In this document: piece after piece, positions 38,104-47,266 of the stretch
How the letters are laid out: every line of letters starts with the position of its first letter
Position numbering within the stretch: position 1 is the stretch's first letter
Assembly: GCF_000423005.1 (NCBI RefSeq)
Contig: NZ_AUHD01000007.1
Coordinates: 267,743-331,742, forward strand
Direction of reading: 5' to 3'
Source of the DNA: Gelidibacter mesophilus DSM 14095
Lineage (GTDB): Bacteria > Bacteroidota > Bacteroidia > Flavobacteriales > Flavobacteriaceae
Length of the DNA: 64,000 nucleotides
Translations under genes and position numbers: made by a program
Notes under the pieces: model-generated
Told to the model about the DNA's origin: nothing
Seen by the model: the letters and a program-made list of their open reading frames with translations, nothing else
Database searches by the model: none

Positions 38104-38161
38104 AAAATAAAGTTTTAGGTTTGTATCGTAAAATTAATTCAAGGTAGCAGCTATGCAAATT

Positions 38162-38923
38162 TTATTTGTTTTTTCTTCTGCGGGGAGGTTCGGTGGACGT
38201 TACTTCTTTAGCTGAATCCTCCAAGAGTTTATTCAAATCCTTAAATTCTTCTTCAGTCAATTCACGATAGGTGCCAATGGGCATATCTAATTTGATATTC
38301 ATAATCCTTACCCGCTTTAATGTCTCCACTTCATAATCCAAATACTCGCACATTCTCCGGATTTGTCTATTCAATCCTTGGGTCAATATAATTCTGAACT
38401 CGTTTGTGCCCAACTTTTCGACCGTACATTTTTTTGAGATGGTATCTAAAATAGGTACGCCGTTAGACATTCTTTCAATAAAGGTTTGAGAAATAGGTTT
38501 GTTTACGGTAACGATATATTCCTTATCATGATTATTGCTTGCTCTAAGAATTTTGTTTACGATATCGCCATCATCGGTCAAGAGGATTAAACCTTCACTA
38601 GGTTTGTCCAACCTGCCAATAGGGAAGATGCGTTTTGGATATTTGATGTAATCTATAATGTTATCCTTTTCAACACGCGTGTCCGTTGTGCATACAATGC
38701 CTATTGGTTTGTTGAATGCTAAATAAACAAAGGCGTCCTTAGTGTTCTTGATAGGTTTTCCATCCACCTGAACCACATCATTAACTGAGATTTTTGTACC
38801 CATTTCAGGTATCTTTCCGTTGATGGTTACGCGGCCTGCGTCAATCAGTTTGTCGGCTTCCCTACGAGAGCAATAGCCTGCTTCGCTTAAAAATTTATTG
38901 ATTCTTTTGAGATTTTCTTCCAT
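38162..38923 (-). CDS. rluF: 23S rRNA pseudouridine synthase RluF type
   Basis: Modifies uridines in 23S rRNA (U2604 group by homology). The 253-residue protein has an N-terminal S4 RNA-binding domain (INKFLSEAGYCSRREADKLIDAGRV) and the RsuA/RluB/E/F catalytic domain with Asp in IGRLDKPSEGLILLT. The QGLNRQIRRMCEYLDYEV motif is diagnostic. The RluF assignment within this subfamily is by overall resemblance; RluB or RluE are less likely. Confidence 0.85.
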   Translation of the reverse strand: MEENLKRINKFLSEAGYCSRREADKLIDAGRVTINGKIPEMGTKISVNDVVQVDGKPIKNTKDAFVYLAFNKPIGIVCTTDTRVEKDNIIDYIKYPKRIFPIGRLDKPSEGLILLTDDGDIVNKILRASNNHDKEYIVTVNKPISQTFIERMSNGVPILDTISKKCTVEKLGTNEFRIILTQGLNRQIRRMCEYLDYEVETLKRVRIMNIKLDMPIGTYRELTEEEFKDLNKLLEDSAKEVTSTEPPRRRKNK

Positions 38924-38940
38924 GTAACAAAGATAACGGA

Positions 38941-39765
38941 TTAGGCATCAATAAATGCGTAAATATGATTGGCAACAGATTCATCACTCAAAGAATGTCC
39001 GAGACCTTTGGTGGTAATGAGATGACTATTCTTAAAACTATCTTTTATAAGTAAGGCATCATTATAAGGGATAATCCGATCATCCTGATCATGTATGATC
39101 AGGCCTTCGGATTCAATGGTTGCAAGAAATTTTGCCGTTGAAAAGCTGTCCGCAGTATTCCCGAAACGTTCTATAATAGTGTGTTGCAATTGAGAGACGA
39201 TACGCTGGTTATAACCTAACATGTCTGTATAGCGCTTTATGACATCTTGAAATTCAGAAGGTGACCCTAACAGAATGATTTTTTTTATTTTAGCAAATTG
39301 ATATTTATGTTGAAAAAAAGCAGAAGCCATGCCGCCAACAGAATGCCCGATAATAATATCTGGAGAAAATCGTTTTGCAGCCACATTAATGAATTCTGCA
39401 TACAACATCGCATTAAAGACGCGGCCTCCGGAGCGGCCGTGAGCTGGCGCATCAAGTGCAACCACATTATGCCCTCTTTTTTTGAGTTCTAAGATGAGTT
39501 TTTTCCAACGGGCAGAATTGCTTTCCCAACCATGGGTAAGTAGGATAGTTTGTTTTTTTCCAAGCCACCGATAGGTCATAATATGATATTTTTCATAATT
39601 CAGCTCTTCTTGAAATGCGGTATGTAAAAAATCGGATTGTTCCTCACTTATTTTTCCGGCGCGTGGCTTTGTGAACAAATTCAAAGCTTTATCTGCAGCA
39701 TACGGTTTTGAGACATAGCTAAGTGCGTTGTAATAAGTTCCGATTATTTTGATGAGAAGTTTCAT
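38941..39765 (-). CDS. Alpha/beta hydrolase
   Basis: A 274-residue soluble hydrolase. LTHGWESNSARWKKLI forms the oxyanion region, the nucleophile elbow is GHSVGGMAS, the acid is in IIHDQDDRIIPYND, and the His is in TKGLGHSLSD, so the triad is complete. Substrate cannot be predicted. It lies 17 nt before rluF on the minus strand. Confidence 0.85.
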   Translation of the reverse strand: MKLLIKIIGTYYNALSYVSKPYAADKALNLFTKPRAGKISEEQSDFLHTAFQEELNYEKYHIMTYRWLGKKQTILLTHGWESNSARWKKLILELKKRGHNVVALDAPAHGRSGGRVFNAMLYAEFINVAAKRFSPDIIIGHSVGGMASAFFQHKYQFAKIKKIILLGSPSEFQDVIKRYTDMLGYNQRIVSQLQHTIIERFGNTADSFSTAKFLATIESEGLIIHDQDDRIIPYNDALLIKDSFKNSHLITTKGLGHSLSDESVANHIYAFIDA

Positions 39766-39790
39766 GCTTGGGAGCTTTATATGCGTTTTG

Positions 39791-40159
39791 TTAACCTTCT
39801 CTGTTTACAAGCGCCATTGAAAATGCTGGAAGACAAATAGCAATGTAGTGACAAGGCTCAGTATATGGATTAGAGTATTGAACTCTGGTGTTCTTTTCGA
39901 TTTTTATGGATTCGCCTGCTGAAAGAATTACCGTTTCATCCTCAATATTAAATTGCTTTTTACCGCTAATGACAAAGGTGTATTCGTCAAACTCTGGGGT
40001 TTGAAAAGGTTCACTCCATCCTGCTGGCGCGATCATGTGGGCAATACTCAGTTGGGAGTTACTATCTGTTGCAGCTCCAAAATGTTCTTTTATTATTTTG
40101 CCGTCGGTAGTAGGTACAACAAAAGGAGATCTTTGGATGATATAGCGTTTTTTCGACAT
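39791..40159 (-). CDS. Cupin-domain protein
   Basis: A 122-residue single cupin: AHMIAPAGWSEPFQTPEFDEYTFVISGKKQ covers motif 1 and VILSAGESIKIEKNTRVQYSNP motif 2. The usual metal-binding His residues of motif 1 are not evident (F/E at those positions), so it may bind a small molecule without a metal. Neighbouring genes (hydrolase, YitT) give no pathway. Confidence 0.75.
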   Translation of the reverse strand: MSKKRYIIQRSPFVVPTTDGKIIKEHFGAATDSNSQLSIAHMIAPAGWSEPFQTPEFDEYTFVISGKKQFNIEDETVILSAGESIKIEKNTRVQYSNPYTEPCHYIAICLPAFSMALVNREG

Positions 40160-40202
40160 TGATTGTGTTTTTTTAAATTTTTTAAGTCCTCAGTCCTCCA
40201 AC

Positions 40203-41174
40203 TTACTTTAAAGGTTTTCGTTTGATCATACCACCTCTGATATCTTTTACAAGTCCCATGATAATAAATGCATTTTCGTCAATTTTATCTATTTCAGTAT
40301 GTAGCTTTGCGAGTTCAAGTCTGGTGACCACCGTGTAAATGATGTCTTTATCATAACTTTCGCTGCTTCCTCCAAATCCACCTTTTCCCGCATAAATAGT
40401 GCAGGCACGTCTTAGTTTTTCCACAATCATTTTCCGAAGTTCTGAGTTTTTCTCTGATATGATCGTTACGCCAACATACTCTTCAACACCATCCACAATA
40501 AAATCGACTGTTTTCGCAGCAGATAGGTACGTTAATATCGCGTAAAGGGCAACTTCTATTGATAAAATATAAGCCCCAAATGAGAAAATGATGATATTGA
40601 TTAAGAGAAGGACATCTCCTATGGTAATCGAAAGCTTTTTACTGAGCCATATGGCCAATACCTCAGTGCCATCAATAACGCTGCCGCCTCGCATCGCCAT
40701 TCCTATTCCCAAACCAAGAAAAAATCCTCCGAAAACCGCAATTAATAAGGGGTCTTCAGTAATGGTTGGATAGTCCACATAGTGCACTACCACGGCTAAT
40801 ATAGCAATGGTAATGATGCTTCTTACGGCAAACTTTATACTAAATGTTTTTGCCGCAAGAATTAAAAATGGGATATTCACTAAGATCAATAAATAACTCA
40901 AATTGATCTCAGTGATATTCTCTAAGAGTAATGAAATACCTGTAGCACCTCCATCTATAAATCGATTGGGCAATAAAAAGCCTTTTAATCCGAAACCTGC
41001 CGACAAGATACCTATAAGAACATAAGTAGAATCTTTAATAGCGTGTTTGAATTCTACGCGAATCTGCCGCGCTAAAGGAATGACCTGTTTGTTACTAATT
41101 TTTTCAGATGAGTTTTCGTGCTCAAGTTTTCTCCGAGCAATCGTAACTAATATTTTTGAAAAAAATGAACTCAT
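40203..41174 (-). CDS. YitT-family membrane protein
   Basis: A 323-residue protein with an N-terminal charged extension (MSSFFSKILVTIARRKLEHENSSE), five to six hydrophobic helices of the YitT/DUF161 fold (GLKGFLLPNRFIDGGATGISLLL; GGFFLGLGIGMAMRGGSVIDG), and a C-terminal DUF2179 cytosolic domain with AGKGGFGGSSESYDKDIIY and a VVTRLELAKLH strand. Function of the family is unsettled. It follows the lipoprotein gene by 17 nt. Confidence 0.85.
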   Translation of the reverse strand: MSSFFSKILVTIARRKLEHENSSEKISNKQVIPLARQIRVEFKHAIKDSTYVLIGILSAGFGLKGFLLPNRFIDGGATGISLLLENITEINLSYLLILVNIPFLILAAKTFSIKFAVRSIITIAILAVVVHYVDYPTITEDPLLIAVFGGFFLGLGIGMAMRGGSVIDGTEVLAIWLSKKLSITIGDVLLLINIIIFSFGAYILSIEVALYAILTYLSAAKTVDFIVDGVEEYVGVTIISEKNSELRKMIVEKLRRACTIYAGKGGFGGSSESYDKDIIYTVVTRLELAKLHTEIDKIDENAFIIMGLVKDIRGGMIKRKPLK

Positions 41175-41191
41175 CCGTTATGGGTTTTGGT

Positions 41192-41746
41192 TTAGTTCCA
41201 GTGGATGAAAAAGTATTTTACTTTTGCAGTATCTGGTATCTGAGAGGCTTCAATGGAAATGCTTCTATCGAAGCGTAAATTTGATGGCAATTCTTTTTTG
41301 TCGATGGTGAATGAGGCATTGATTTCCTTGACACTAACTACTATGGAATTGATTAAATTGTCAATTTTTGAAATCGTATATGCGCTTTGGATGTCTTTGA
41401 AAGTACTTGACGTCGAAATTCCTTTTTTTGTCTTATAACGTGGATCCAAAATGCGAACACTGCTGATAACGGCAGTTGAATCAGCTCTTTTTGCCGGTGA
41501 TACACTTAATAATGCCGCGCCCGCTTTATCAAAAATATCGATATTATTAATGTTTCTTGTAAACTCATTATTCCCAGTATAGTTGGCGATAGAATCATTT
41601 TCAAAAACTGATTTTAAATCTTTAACTTGGGTAGAATCCGTCAATGATCCAATATTTTGATTTTGAATTAAGAATGGGGCTTGATCTTTTCCACAACTGG
41701 TTACTAAAAGTGAAAATAGAGCAACATAAATAAGCGATTTGTGCAT
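41192..41746 (-). CDS. Putative lipoprotein of unknown function
   Basis: A 184-residue protein with a lipoprotein signal (MHKSLIYVALFSLLVTSCGK; lipobox LVTSC). The mature part has no recognised domain; it contains NIDIFDKAGAALLSVSPAK and SIVVSVKEINASFTIDKKEL, suggesting a beta-rich fold. Probably anchored in the outer or inner membrane. Lies between the HerA-like ATPase and YitT genes on the minus strand. Confidence 0.7.
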   Translation of the reverse strand: MHKSLIYVALFSLLVTSCGKDQAPFLIQNQNIGSLTDSTQVKDLKSVFENDSIANYTGNNEFTRNINNIDIFDKAGAALLSVSPAKRADSTAVISSVRILDPRYKTKKGISTSSTFKDIQSAYTISKIDNLINSIVVSVKEINASFTIDKKELPSNLRFDRSISIEASQIPDTAKVKYFFIHWN

Positions 41747-41788
41747 TTGAAATAGAAATTGATTAGTGGTTAATAGTTTTTTTTTGTT

Positions 41789-43330
41789 TTACTTTTTTTT
41801 CATGGCTTTGGAGAGAATCCCGAATACACTTCGTATAAACGTAGCACTGGTAAGTACTTTAACAATAGGATTCATGGCAGAACTTCTGCGTGTCGTGGTA
41901 GTGCTTTGCTTGGATTGTGCCCTTTTGAGATCTTCCAATTCTTTTTTAGCCTTTTCTTTTTCATCTAAAGCTTCAGCCTTTTCAATCTTTCGGTTAAGCA
42001 TCTCATAGGCGCTGTCTCGGTCAATGGTCTCGTTGTATTTTTTGACTAGTTGAGACTTAGATAATAAGTTTGATAATTCATTGTCATTCAGAATATCCAT
42101 ACGACTCATTGGTGCTCGCATCATGGTTGCAGCCAAAGGTGTCGGTTTGCCTTTTTCATCCAAAGCACTTACCAAGGCTTCTCCAGTGCCCAAAGAAGTT
42201 AACACAGATGCGGTATCATAGTAGTCGGTGTCAGGATAGTTTTGTGCCGTTAATTTAATGGCTTTTCTATCTTTAGCAGTAAACGCTCGTAAAGCGTGTT
42301 GTATTTTTAATCCCAACTGACTTAATACCGCTTCAGGAACATCGGTTGGGTTTTGGGTAACAAAATAAATTCCTACACCTTTACTTCTGATCAATTTGAC
42401 AATGCTCTCGATTTGGCTTAATAAGGCTTTTGAAGCTTCATCAAAAATTAAATGCGCCTCGTCAATGAAAAGAATAAGTTCAGGCCTTCCTGTATCACCT
42501 TTTTCAGGGAATGTAGAATAGATTTCAGCCAATAGACTCAACATAAAAGTTGAGAACAATTTTGGTTTATCTTGAATATCCGTCAAGCGAATAATATTAA
42601 TATAGCCTCTACCATTTTCATCAATCCTTAATAAATCGTCCACTTCAAAGGAGGTCTCACCAAAAAACAAATCGGCACCTTGTTGCTCCAATTCTACAAT
42701 TTTTCTAAGAATAGCGCCAGTGGATGCTGTAGAAATGCGACCATATTCTTCTTCAAACTCGGCCTTGCCTTCTTGAGTAGAATATTGTAAAATCTTTTTA
42801 AAATCCTTGATATCCAAAAGTGGCATTTTATGATCATCACAGTATTTAAAAATTACTGCAACTATTCCAGACTGGGTGTCTGAAAGATCAAGAATACGGG
42901 ATAAAAGCACGGGGCCAAATTCGCTGACCGTTGCCCTCAGTCGGACGCCATCTTGTTCAGATAAAGTTAGGATCTCAACTGGAAACGATTTAGGTTCAAA
43001 TGGGAGGCCAATTTTAGCGTGACGTTCGTTAATTTTAGCGTGTCCTGGACTTGCCTCTGCCAACCCACTTAAATCACCTTTTATGTCCATTAATAAAACG
43101 GGAATGCCTTTTTCTGATAGGTTTTCAGCTAACACCTGTAGGGTTTTGGTTTTTCCGGTTCCTGTGGCACCAGCAATCAGTCCGTGTCTATTTAAAGTTT
43201 TTAAGGGCACATTAACGAAAGCGTTCGTAATGGTTTCGCCATCCAACATTGCAGCACCTAGCGTAATAAAATCGCCTTTATTTGTGTTGCCCTTTTGTAT
43301 GTGCTTGAAGAAATCATCCTTTCTGGCCAT
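41789..43330 (-). CDS. HerA-like (DUF853) ATPase
   Basis: A 513-residue P-loop ATPase of the bacterial YjgR/DUF853 group, related to the archaeal HerA DNA translocase. Walker A is GATGTGKTKTLQ, Walker B LILFIDEAHLIF, then SKGVGIYFVTQNPTDVPEAVL, a sensor/arginine-finger region. The C-terminal 90 residues are charged and coiled-coil-like (YEMLNRKIEKAEALDEKEKAKKELE is split here only for description). There is no NurA partner nearby. The biological role is unknown. Confidence 0.85.
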   Translation of the reverse strand: MARKDDFFKHIQKGNTNKGDFITLGAAMLDGETITNAFVNVPLKTLNRHGLIAGATGTGKTKTLQVLAENLSEKGIPVLLMDIKGDLSGLAEASPGHAKINERHAKIGLPFEPKSFPVEILTLSEQDGVRLRATVSEFGPVLLSRILDLSDTQSGIVAVIFKYCDDHKMPLLDIKDFKKILQYSTQEGKAEFEEEYGRISTASTGAILRKIVELEQQGADLFFGETSFEVDDLLRIDENGRGYINIIRLTDIQDKPKLFSTFMLSLLAEIYSTFPEKGDTGRPELILFIDEAHLIFDEASKALLSQIESIVKLIRSKGVGIYFVTQNPTDVPEAVLSQLGLKIQHALRAFTAKDRKAIKLTAQNYPDTDYYDTASVLTSLGTGEALVSALDEKGKPTPLAATMMRAPMSRMDILNDNELSNLLSKSQLVKKYNETIDRDSAYEMLNRKIEKAEALDEKEKAKKELEDLKRAQSKQSTTTTRRSSAMNPIVKVLTSATFIRSVFGILSKAMKKK

Positions 43331-43387
43331 AAATTCTAAATTTTGGATAAAAATAGTGTAATTTTATTCAAGTATAAAAGATAAAAA

Positions 43388-43834
43388 ATGAAACTTAAGT
43401 CACTTTTGTTCATCGTTTTGCTCGTCTTCCTTGCCAATGGATGTAAAAAGTCGTCTCATGAGGTTATTTTCCATAAATCACATGAAGCAAAAAAACAAGA
43501 CGCACCATTTAGTGATGTGGTTGAGAGTAATGGCTTTTTGTTTTTAAGCGGTCAAGTCGGGATGGACCACGAAACACGTACTTTGGTTAAAGGTGGTATT
43601 GAGGCTGAAACCAGACAGTGTTTTGAGAATATCAAAGCTGTTTTGGAACATCATGATTCTTCATTGGATAAAGTGGTCAAGTGTACGGTGATCTTAAATA
43701 ATATGGATGATTTTATGATATTCAATATGATTTATAAAGAATATTTTTCCAATAAACCAGCACGGACCACCTTTGCAGCAAATGGTTTGGCGGTCAATGC
43801 ACTTATCGAAATTGATGTCATTGCCTCCAAGTAA
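43388..43834 (+). CDS. RidA-family protein with lipoprotein signal
   Basis: A 148-residue protein. The N-terminus is a lipoprotein signal (MKLKSLLFIVLLVFLANGCKK; lipobox LANGC). The rest is a YjgF/YER057c/RidA domain with FLFLSGQVGMDHETRTLVKG, and the residues linked to imine deamination are kept (Arg126 in PARTTFA, Glu141 in ALIEIDVIA). RidA is normally cytosolic and removes 2-aminoacrylate; this copy should be in the envelope. Divergent from the HerA-like gene. Confidence 0.85.
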   Translation: MKLKSLLFIVLLVFLANGCKKSSHEVIFHKSHEAKKQDAPFSDVVESNGFLFLSGQVGMDHETRTLVKGGIEAETRQCFENIKAVLEHHDSSLDKVVKCTVILNNMDDFMIFNMIYKEYFSNKPARTTFAANGLAVNALIEIDVIASK

Positions 43835-43875
43835 AAACTTCTTTTATCTAATCTCTACCTTTTAGGATTATAAAG

Positions 43876-43883
43876 TATCTTTG
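43876..43883 (+). promoter_or_regulatory. -7 box for queE, leaderless start predicted
   Basis: TATCTTTG is an exact TAnnTTTG match whose last base is 6 nt before the ATG at 43890, so transcription should begin at about the start codon. It also argues against the in-frame TTG at 43881, which lies inside this box. Confidence 0.55.
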
Positions 43884-43889
43884 CGCCCT

Positions 43890-44522
43890 ATGATAAAAAG
43901 TGAAAAACAGGTATTGATTGATCAAGGACTTTTGTTGCCATTAATGGAAGAGTTTTACACCATTCAGGGTGAAGGATTCCACAAAGGAACGGCTGCCTAT
44001 TTTATAAGATTGGGTGGTTGTGACGTGGGCTGTCATTGGTGTGATGTCAAAGAAAGTTGGGATGCTGAATTGCATCCGCCCACGATGGCCGATATTATTG
44101 TTGAAAATGCAGCCAAATATAGCAGGACAATTGTTGTTACTGGTGGAGAGCCATTAATGTGGAATATGGAGCCGCTAACCTCCAAACTAAAAGAGAAGGG
44201 TTTGCAGATACACATTGAGACTTCAGGCGCCTATCCATTAACCGGAAATTGGGATTGGATCTGTTTGTCGCCAAAAAAACTGAAACTCCCTACCCAAGAT
44301 GTTTATGACCATGCCAATGAGCTAAAAGTGATCATTTATAATAAGGACGATTTTAGATTTGCGGAAGAGCAAGCCGCCAAAGTCAATAAGGATTGTATTT
44401 TATATTTACAGCCTGAATGGAGTAAACGCGACAAGGTGGTTCCAGAAATAGTCGATTATGTCATGGCCAATCCTAAATGGAAAGTGTCTTTGCAAACACA
44501 TAAATATTTAAATATTCCATAA
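43890..44522 (+). CDS. queE: 7-carboxy-7-deazaguanine synthase
   Basis: Radical SAM enzyme forming CDG from carboxy-tetrahydropterin in queuosine synthesis; GTP cyclohydrolase (folE, 61 kb) makes the first pathway intermediate. The product has FYTIQGEGFHKGTAAYFIRLGG and the cluster-binding CDVGCHWC (Cx3Cx2C), then VTGGEPLMW and HIETSGAYPL. ATG 43890 is chosen because an upstream TTG overlaps the promoter. queC and queD are not in the window. Confidence 0.94.
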   Translation: MIKSEKQVLIDQGLLLPLMEEFYTIQGEGFHKGTAAYFIRLGGCDVGCHWCDVKESWDAELHPPTMADIIVENAAKYSRTIVVTGGEPLMWNMEPLTSKLKEKGLQIHIETSGAYPLTGNWDWICLSPKKLKLPTQDVYDHANELKVIIYNKDDFRFAEEQAAKVNKDCILYLQPEWSKRDKVVPEIVDYVMANPKWKVSLQTHKYLNIP

Positions 44523-44557
44523 AAAAAAGAGTCTAACAGGGTGAGACTCTTTTTTTT
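44522..44557. terminator. Bidirectional terminator between queE and DUF2911 gene
   Basis: AGAGTCT (44528-44534) pairs with AGACTCT (44544-44550), flanked by A8 on the left and T8 on the right, so it can terminate both convergent genes. It begins at the queE stop codon. Confidence 0.85.
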
Positions 44558-44572
44558 CATGTAAGGTGTTCT

Positions 44573-45112
44573 TTAAAACGTAAAAGGAACTTTAACTCTT
44601 AAGGTGCTCCATCCCATATACATATCCGCGCCCGTTTTTGATTCTTCAAAAGTAATGGAAAAAGCCTCTAAAACTTCTTTATTTTCAGACACTGGAACTT
44701 TAATACGTGCCACATCATTTGCTTGCTTATAAGTGTAAGCACCCCAAACGTTGATATCTGAGCTTAAAATAACAGTCCATTCTTTATCCCCAGGTATGGT
44801 AAATAAAGAATAGGTACCTGCTTTTACTTTAGCATCACCAAACGTCACAGGTTTGTAAAACGTTATTTCGGCAGCTTCATTCGCACCTGTTCTCCAAACC
44901 TCATTTGTAGGTGTTAATTTTGCCAAATCGCGACCTTTTAACTGTGGTCTGCTATAAACGATCTTTATGGTCTTATCAGAAACCTTATAGCTACTTGGGT
45001 AAGTTGCGGCATCCATTGGACTCGGATCTAAATCGGGGAATTTTTGAGCGTTGACATTATAGGATAATATTAAAGTGAATGCCAATACGACTGTTTTAAT
45101 AACTGTTTTCAT
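44573..45112 (-). CDS. DUF2911 periplasmic protein
   Basis: A 179-residue exported protein: signal peptide MKTVIKTVVLAFTLILSYNVNAQ, then the DUF2911 domain with KIVYSRPQLKGRDLAKL, EVWRTGANEAAEITFYKPV and AGTYSLFTIPGDKEWTVILS. The family is common and often multi-copy in Bacteroidota; its function is unknown. Ends with Phe. Monocistronic. Confidence 0.88.
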   Translation of the reverse strand: MKTVIKTVVLAFTLILSYNVNAQKFPDLDPSPMDAATYPSSYKVSDKTIKIVYSRPQLKGRDLAKLTPTNEVWRTGANEAAEITFYKPVTFGDAKVKAGTYSLFTIPGDKEWTVILSSDINVWGAYTYKQANDVARIKVPVSENKEVLEAFSITFEESKTGADMYMGWSTLRVKVPFTF

Positions 45113-45228
45113 AGAACTATTTTTTTTGAAGGTTAAAAATAAGGTTAATTATCTTAAAATTGAACTAATAATGAGACGCAGATCAAAAGTTTATGAATAT
45201 TCAAAAATTATACCATAACGAGTGTTCA

Positions 45229-45236
45229 TACTTTTG
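45229..45236 (+). promoter_or_regulatory. -7 box for asnB
   Basis: TACTTTTG is an exact TAnnTTTG match, predicting a leader of about 130 nt before asnB. No clear secondary structure was found in that leader. Confidence 0.4.
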
Positions 45237-45371
45237 TATTACACATATAATTGATTATTTGGTTTTAATATGTAATCATTTAACGCTTATTGGTTTCATA
45301 TTTAGAATCATATAGTCATATTTGCCTTATCATTAGAATTAAAATAACAATAACTATTAAAAAATAGAATC

Positions 45372-47042
45372 ATGTGTGGAATTGTATGTGCTTTTGATTT
45401 AAAACAGAAAGCTGAAGATTTAAGACCTCAATTATTGCAAATGTCGAAAAAAATCCGTCATCGCGGACCAGACTGGGCTGGCATCTATAATAATGAAAAG
45501 GCGATTATGGTTCATGAGCGATTGGCTATTGTTGATCCAGCTTCAGGAAAACAGCCTTTATTGAGCGAGGATAAAAATTTGATTTTAGCCACTAATGGTG
45601 AAATATATAACCATAGAGAATTAAGAAAGCAATTTCCAGACTATAAGTTTCAGACTGAAAGTGATTGTGAAGTTATTTTGGCGCTGTATAAAGAAAAAGG
45701 CTTTGACTTTATAGATGAGATGAACGGGATCTTTGGCTTTGCTATTTACGATGTTGAAAAGGATGAATATTTTATCGCTCGTGACCATATGGGTATTATT
45801 CCTTTATATATAGGATGGGATCAGAACGGAACTTTTTATGTGGCTTCAGAACTGAAAGCATTGGAAGGATATTGCACCAAGATTGAATTATTTCCTCCAG
45901 GGCATTATATGTCCAGTAGGGATGGCGAATTCGTGCAGTGGTACAAACGTGATTGGACGGAATATGAGGCGGTGAAAGACAATGAAACAAGCATAAAAAC
46001 TATTAAAGAAGCTTTAGAGGCAGCTGTGCACAGGCAGTTGATGAGCGATGTGCCATATGGCGTGTTGCTGTCCGGGGGGTTGGATTCTTCCATTACCTCT
46101 GCCGTTGCTAAAAAATATGCAGAAAGACGTATTGAATCTGATGACACACAGACGGCTTGGTATCCGCAATTACACAGTTTTTCTGTAGGATTGGAAGGTT
46201 CTCCAGATTTGGCCGCTGCCCAAAAAGTGGCGGATCATATCGGAACGATCCATCACGAAATTAAATTCACCATCCAAGAAGGTTTAGATGCACTTAGAGA
46301 CGTGATTTACAAGCTTGAAACTTATGATGTAACCACCATTCGCGCCAGTACGCCAATGTATTTGATGGCACGTGTCATCAAATCAATGGGTATTAAGATG
46401 GTGTTGTCAGGCGAAGGAGCAGATGAATTATTTGGAGGCTATCTCTATTTTCACAAAGCGCCAAATGCCAAAGAATTCCATGAGGAAACAGTTAGGAAAT
46501 TAAGCAAACTTCACATGTACGATTGTTTACGTGCCAATAAAAGTCTTGCGGCTTGGGGCATTGAAGGTCGTGTGCCATTTTTAGATAAAGAATTTATGGA
46601 TGTTGCCATGCGCATCAACCCACAAGATAAAATGATCAATGGCGAACGCATGGAAAAATGGGTAGTCAGGAAAGCATTTGAAGATATGTTGCCAGAAAGT
46701 GTGGCGTGGAGACAGAAAGAGCAGTTCAGCGATGGCGTTGGCTACAGCTGGATTGATACACTTAAACTTATGGTTGCCAATGAGGTAAGTGATGAGCAAT
46801 TAGCAAACGCCAAATATAAGTTTCCAATCCAGACCCCAACAAGTAAGGAGGAGTTCTATTACCGCTCTATTTTTACGGAACATTTCCCGAGTGATGCCGC
46901 AGCATTATGTGTGCCTCAGGAAGCTTCAGTTGCCTGTAGCACCAAAATTGCTTTGGAATGGGATGAGAGCTTTAAAAACATGAATGACCCAAGTGGTCGG
47001 GCCGTGGCTAAAGTACATTCCGATGCTTACATTAAAGCATAA
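45372..47042 (+). CDS. asnB: Asparagine synthase B (glutamine-hydrolysing)
   Basis: Makes asparagine from aspartate, ATP and glutamine. The 556-residue enzyme has the Ntn glutaminase nucleophile Cys2 (MCGIVCAFD), RHRGPDWAG, RLAIVDPASGKQPL, and the synthetase P-loop-like GVLLSGGLDSSITSAVA with SGEGADELFGGY downstream. Its length is close to E. coli AsnB. It is flanked by terminators. Confidence 0.96.
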   Translation: MCGIVCAFDLKQKAEDLRPQLLQMSKKIRHRGPDWAGIYNNEKAIMVHERLAIVDPASGKQPLLSEDKNLILATNGEIYNHRELRKQFPDYKFQTESDCEVILALYKEKGFDFIDEMNGIFGFAIYDVEKDEYFIARDHMGIIPLYIGWDQNGTFYVASELKALEGYCTKIELFPPGHYMSSRDGEFVQWYKRDWTEYEAVKDNETSIKTIKEALEAAVHRQLMSDVPYGVLLSGGLDSSITSAVAKKYAERRIESDDTQTAWYPQLHSFSVGLEGSPDLAAAQKVADHIGTIHHEIKFTIQEGLDALRDVIYKLETYDVTTIRASTPMYLMARVIKSMGIKMVLSGEGADELFGGYLYFHKAPNAKEFHEETVRKLSKLHMYDCLRANKSLAAWGIEGRVPFLDKEFMDVAMRINPQDKMINGERMEKWVVRKAFEDMLPESVAWRQKEQFSDGVGYSWIDTLKLMVANEVSDEQLANAKYKFPIQTPTSKEEFYYRSIFTEHFPSDAAALCVPQEASVACSTKIALEWDESFKNMNDPSGRAVAKVHSDAYIKA

Positions 47043-47070
47043 ATGGGTTTTATTGTTGAATTTTATTCCC

Positions 47071-47105
47071 CCAAAATCTCGCTTGTGCGGGATTTTGGCG
47101 TTTTT
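47071..47105 (+). terminator. Rho-independent terminator after asnB
   Basis: CCAAAATCTCGC (47071-47082) pairs fully with GCGGGATTTTGG (47087-47098; one G-U) around TTGT, followed after CG by T5. Confidence 0.85.
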
Positions 47106-47249
47106 ATGATTTTGGGGACATGTTGAAATCTGTCAAAATCGATTTTAAGGTGTTTTTTAAGCGATTTAAGAGGTTATTGGTTAGTTAACAAATGTTGATA
47201 AATTCAATACTTTATCGACGAAATGCTTTCAAAAAGCGTTGTTATTTCG

Positions 47250-47257
47250 TATCTTTG
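47250..47257 (+). promoter_or_regulatory. -7 box for gyrB
   Basis: TATCTTTG is an exact TAnnTTTG match with TTTC 19 nt upstream (47227-47230) as a weak -33. The start would be near 47263, leaving a leader of about 220 nt before gyrB. Confidence 0.5.
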
Positions 47258-47266
47258 TGAGTATCC

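Noticed and set aside
37922..38110. Plus-strand ORF opposite the small membrane protein
   Set aside because: The minus-strand product has two clean hydrophobic helices, lies in an operon, and fits 3 nt from its neighbour; the plus-strand reading has no sensible features.
41789..43834. HerA-like ATPase with RidA as a defence island
   Set aside because: HerA-like ATPases occur in defence systems, but this is the common DUF853 housekeeping type with no nuclease, SIR2 or other effector beside it.
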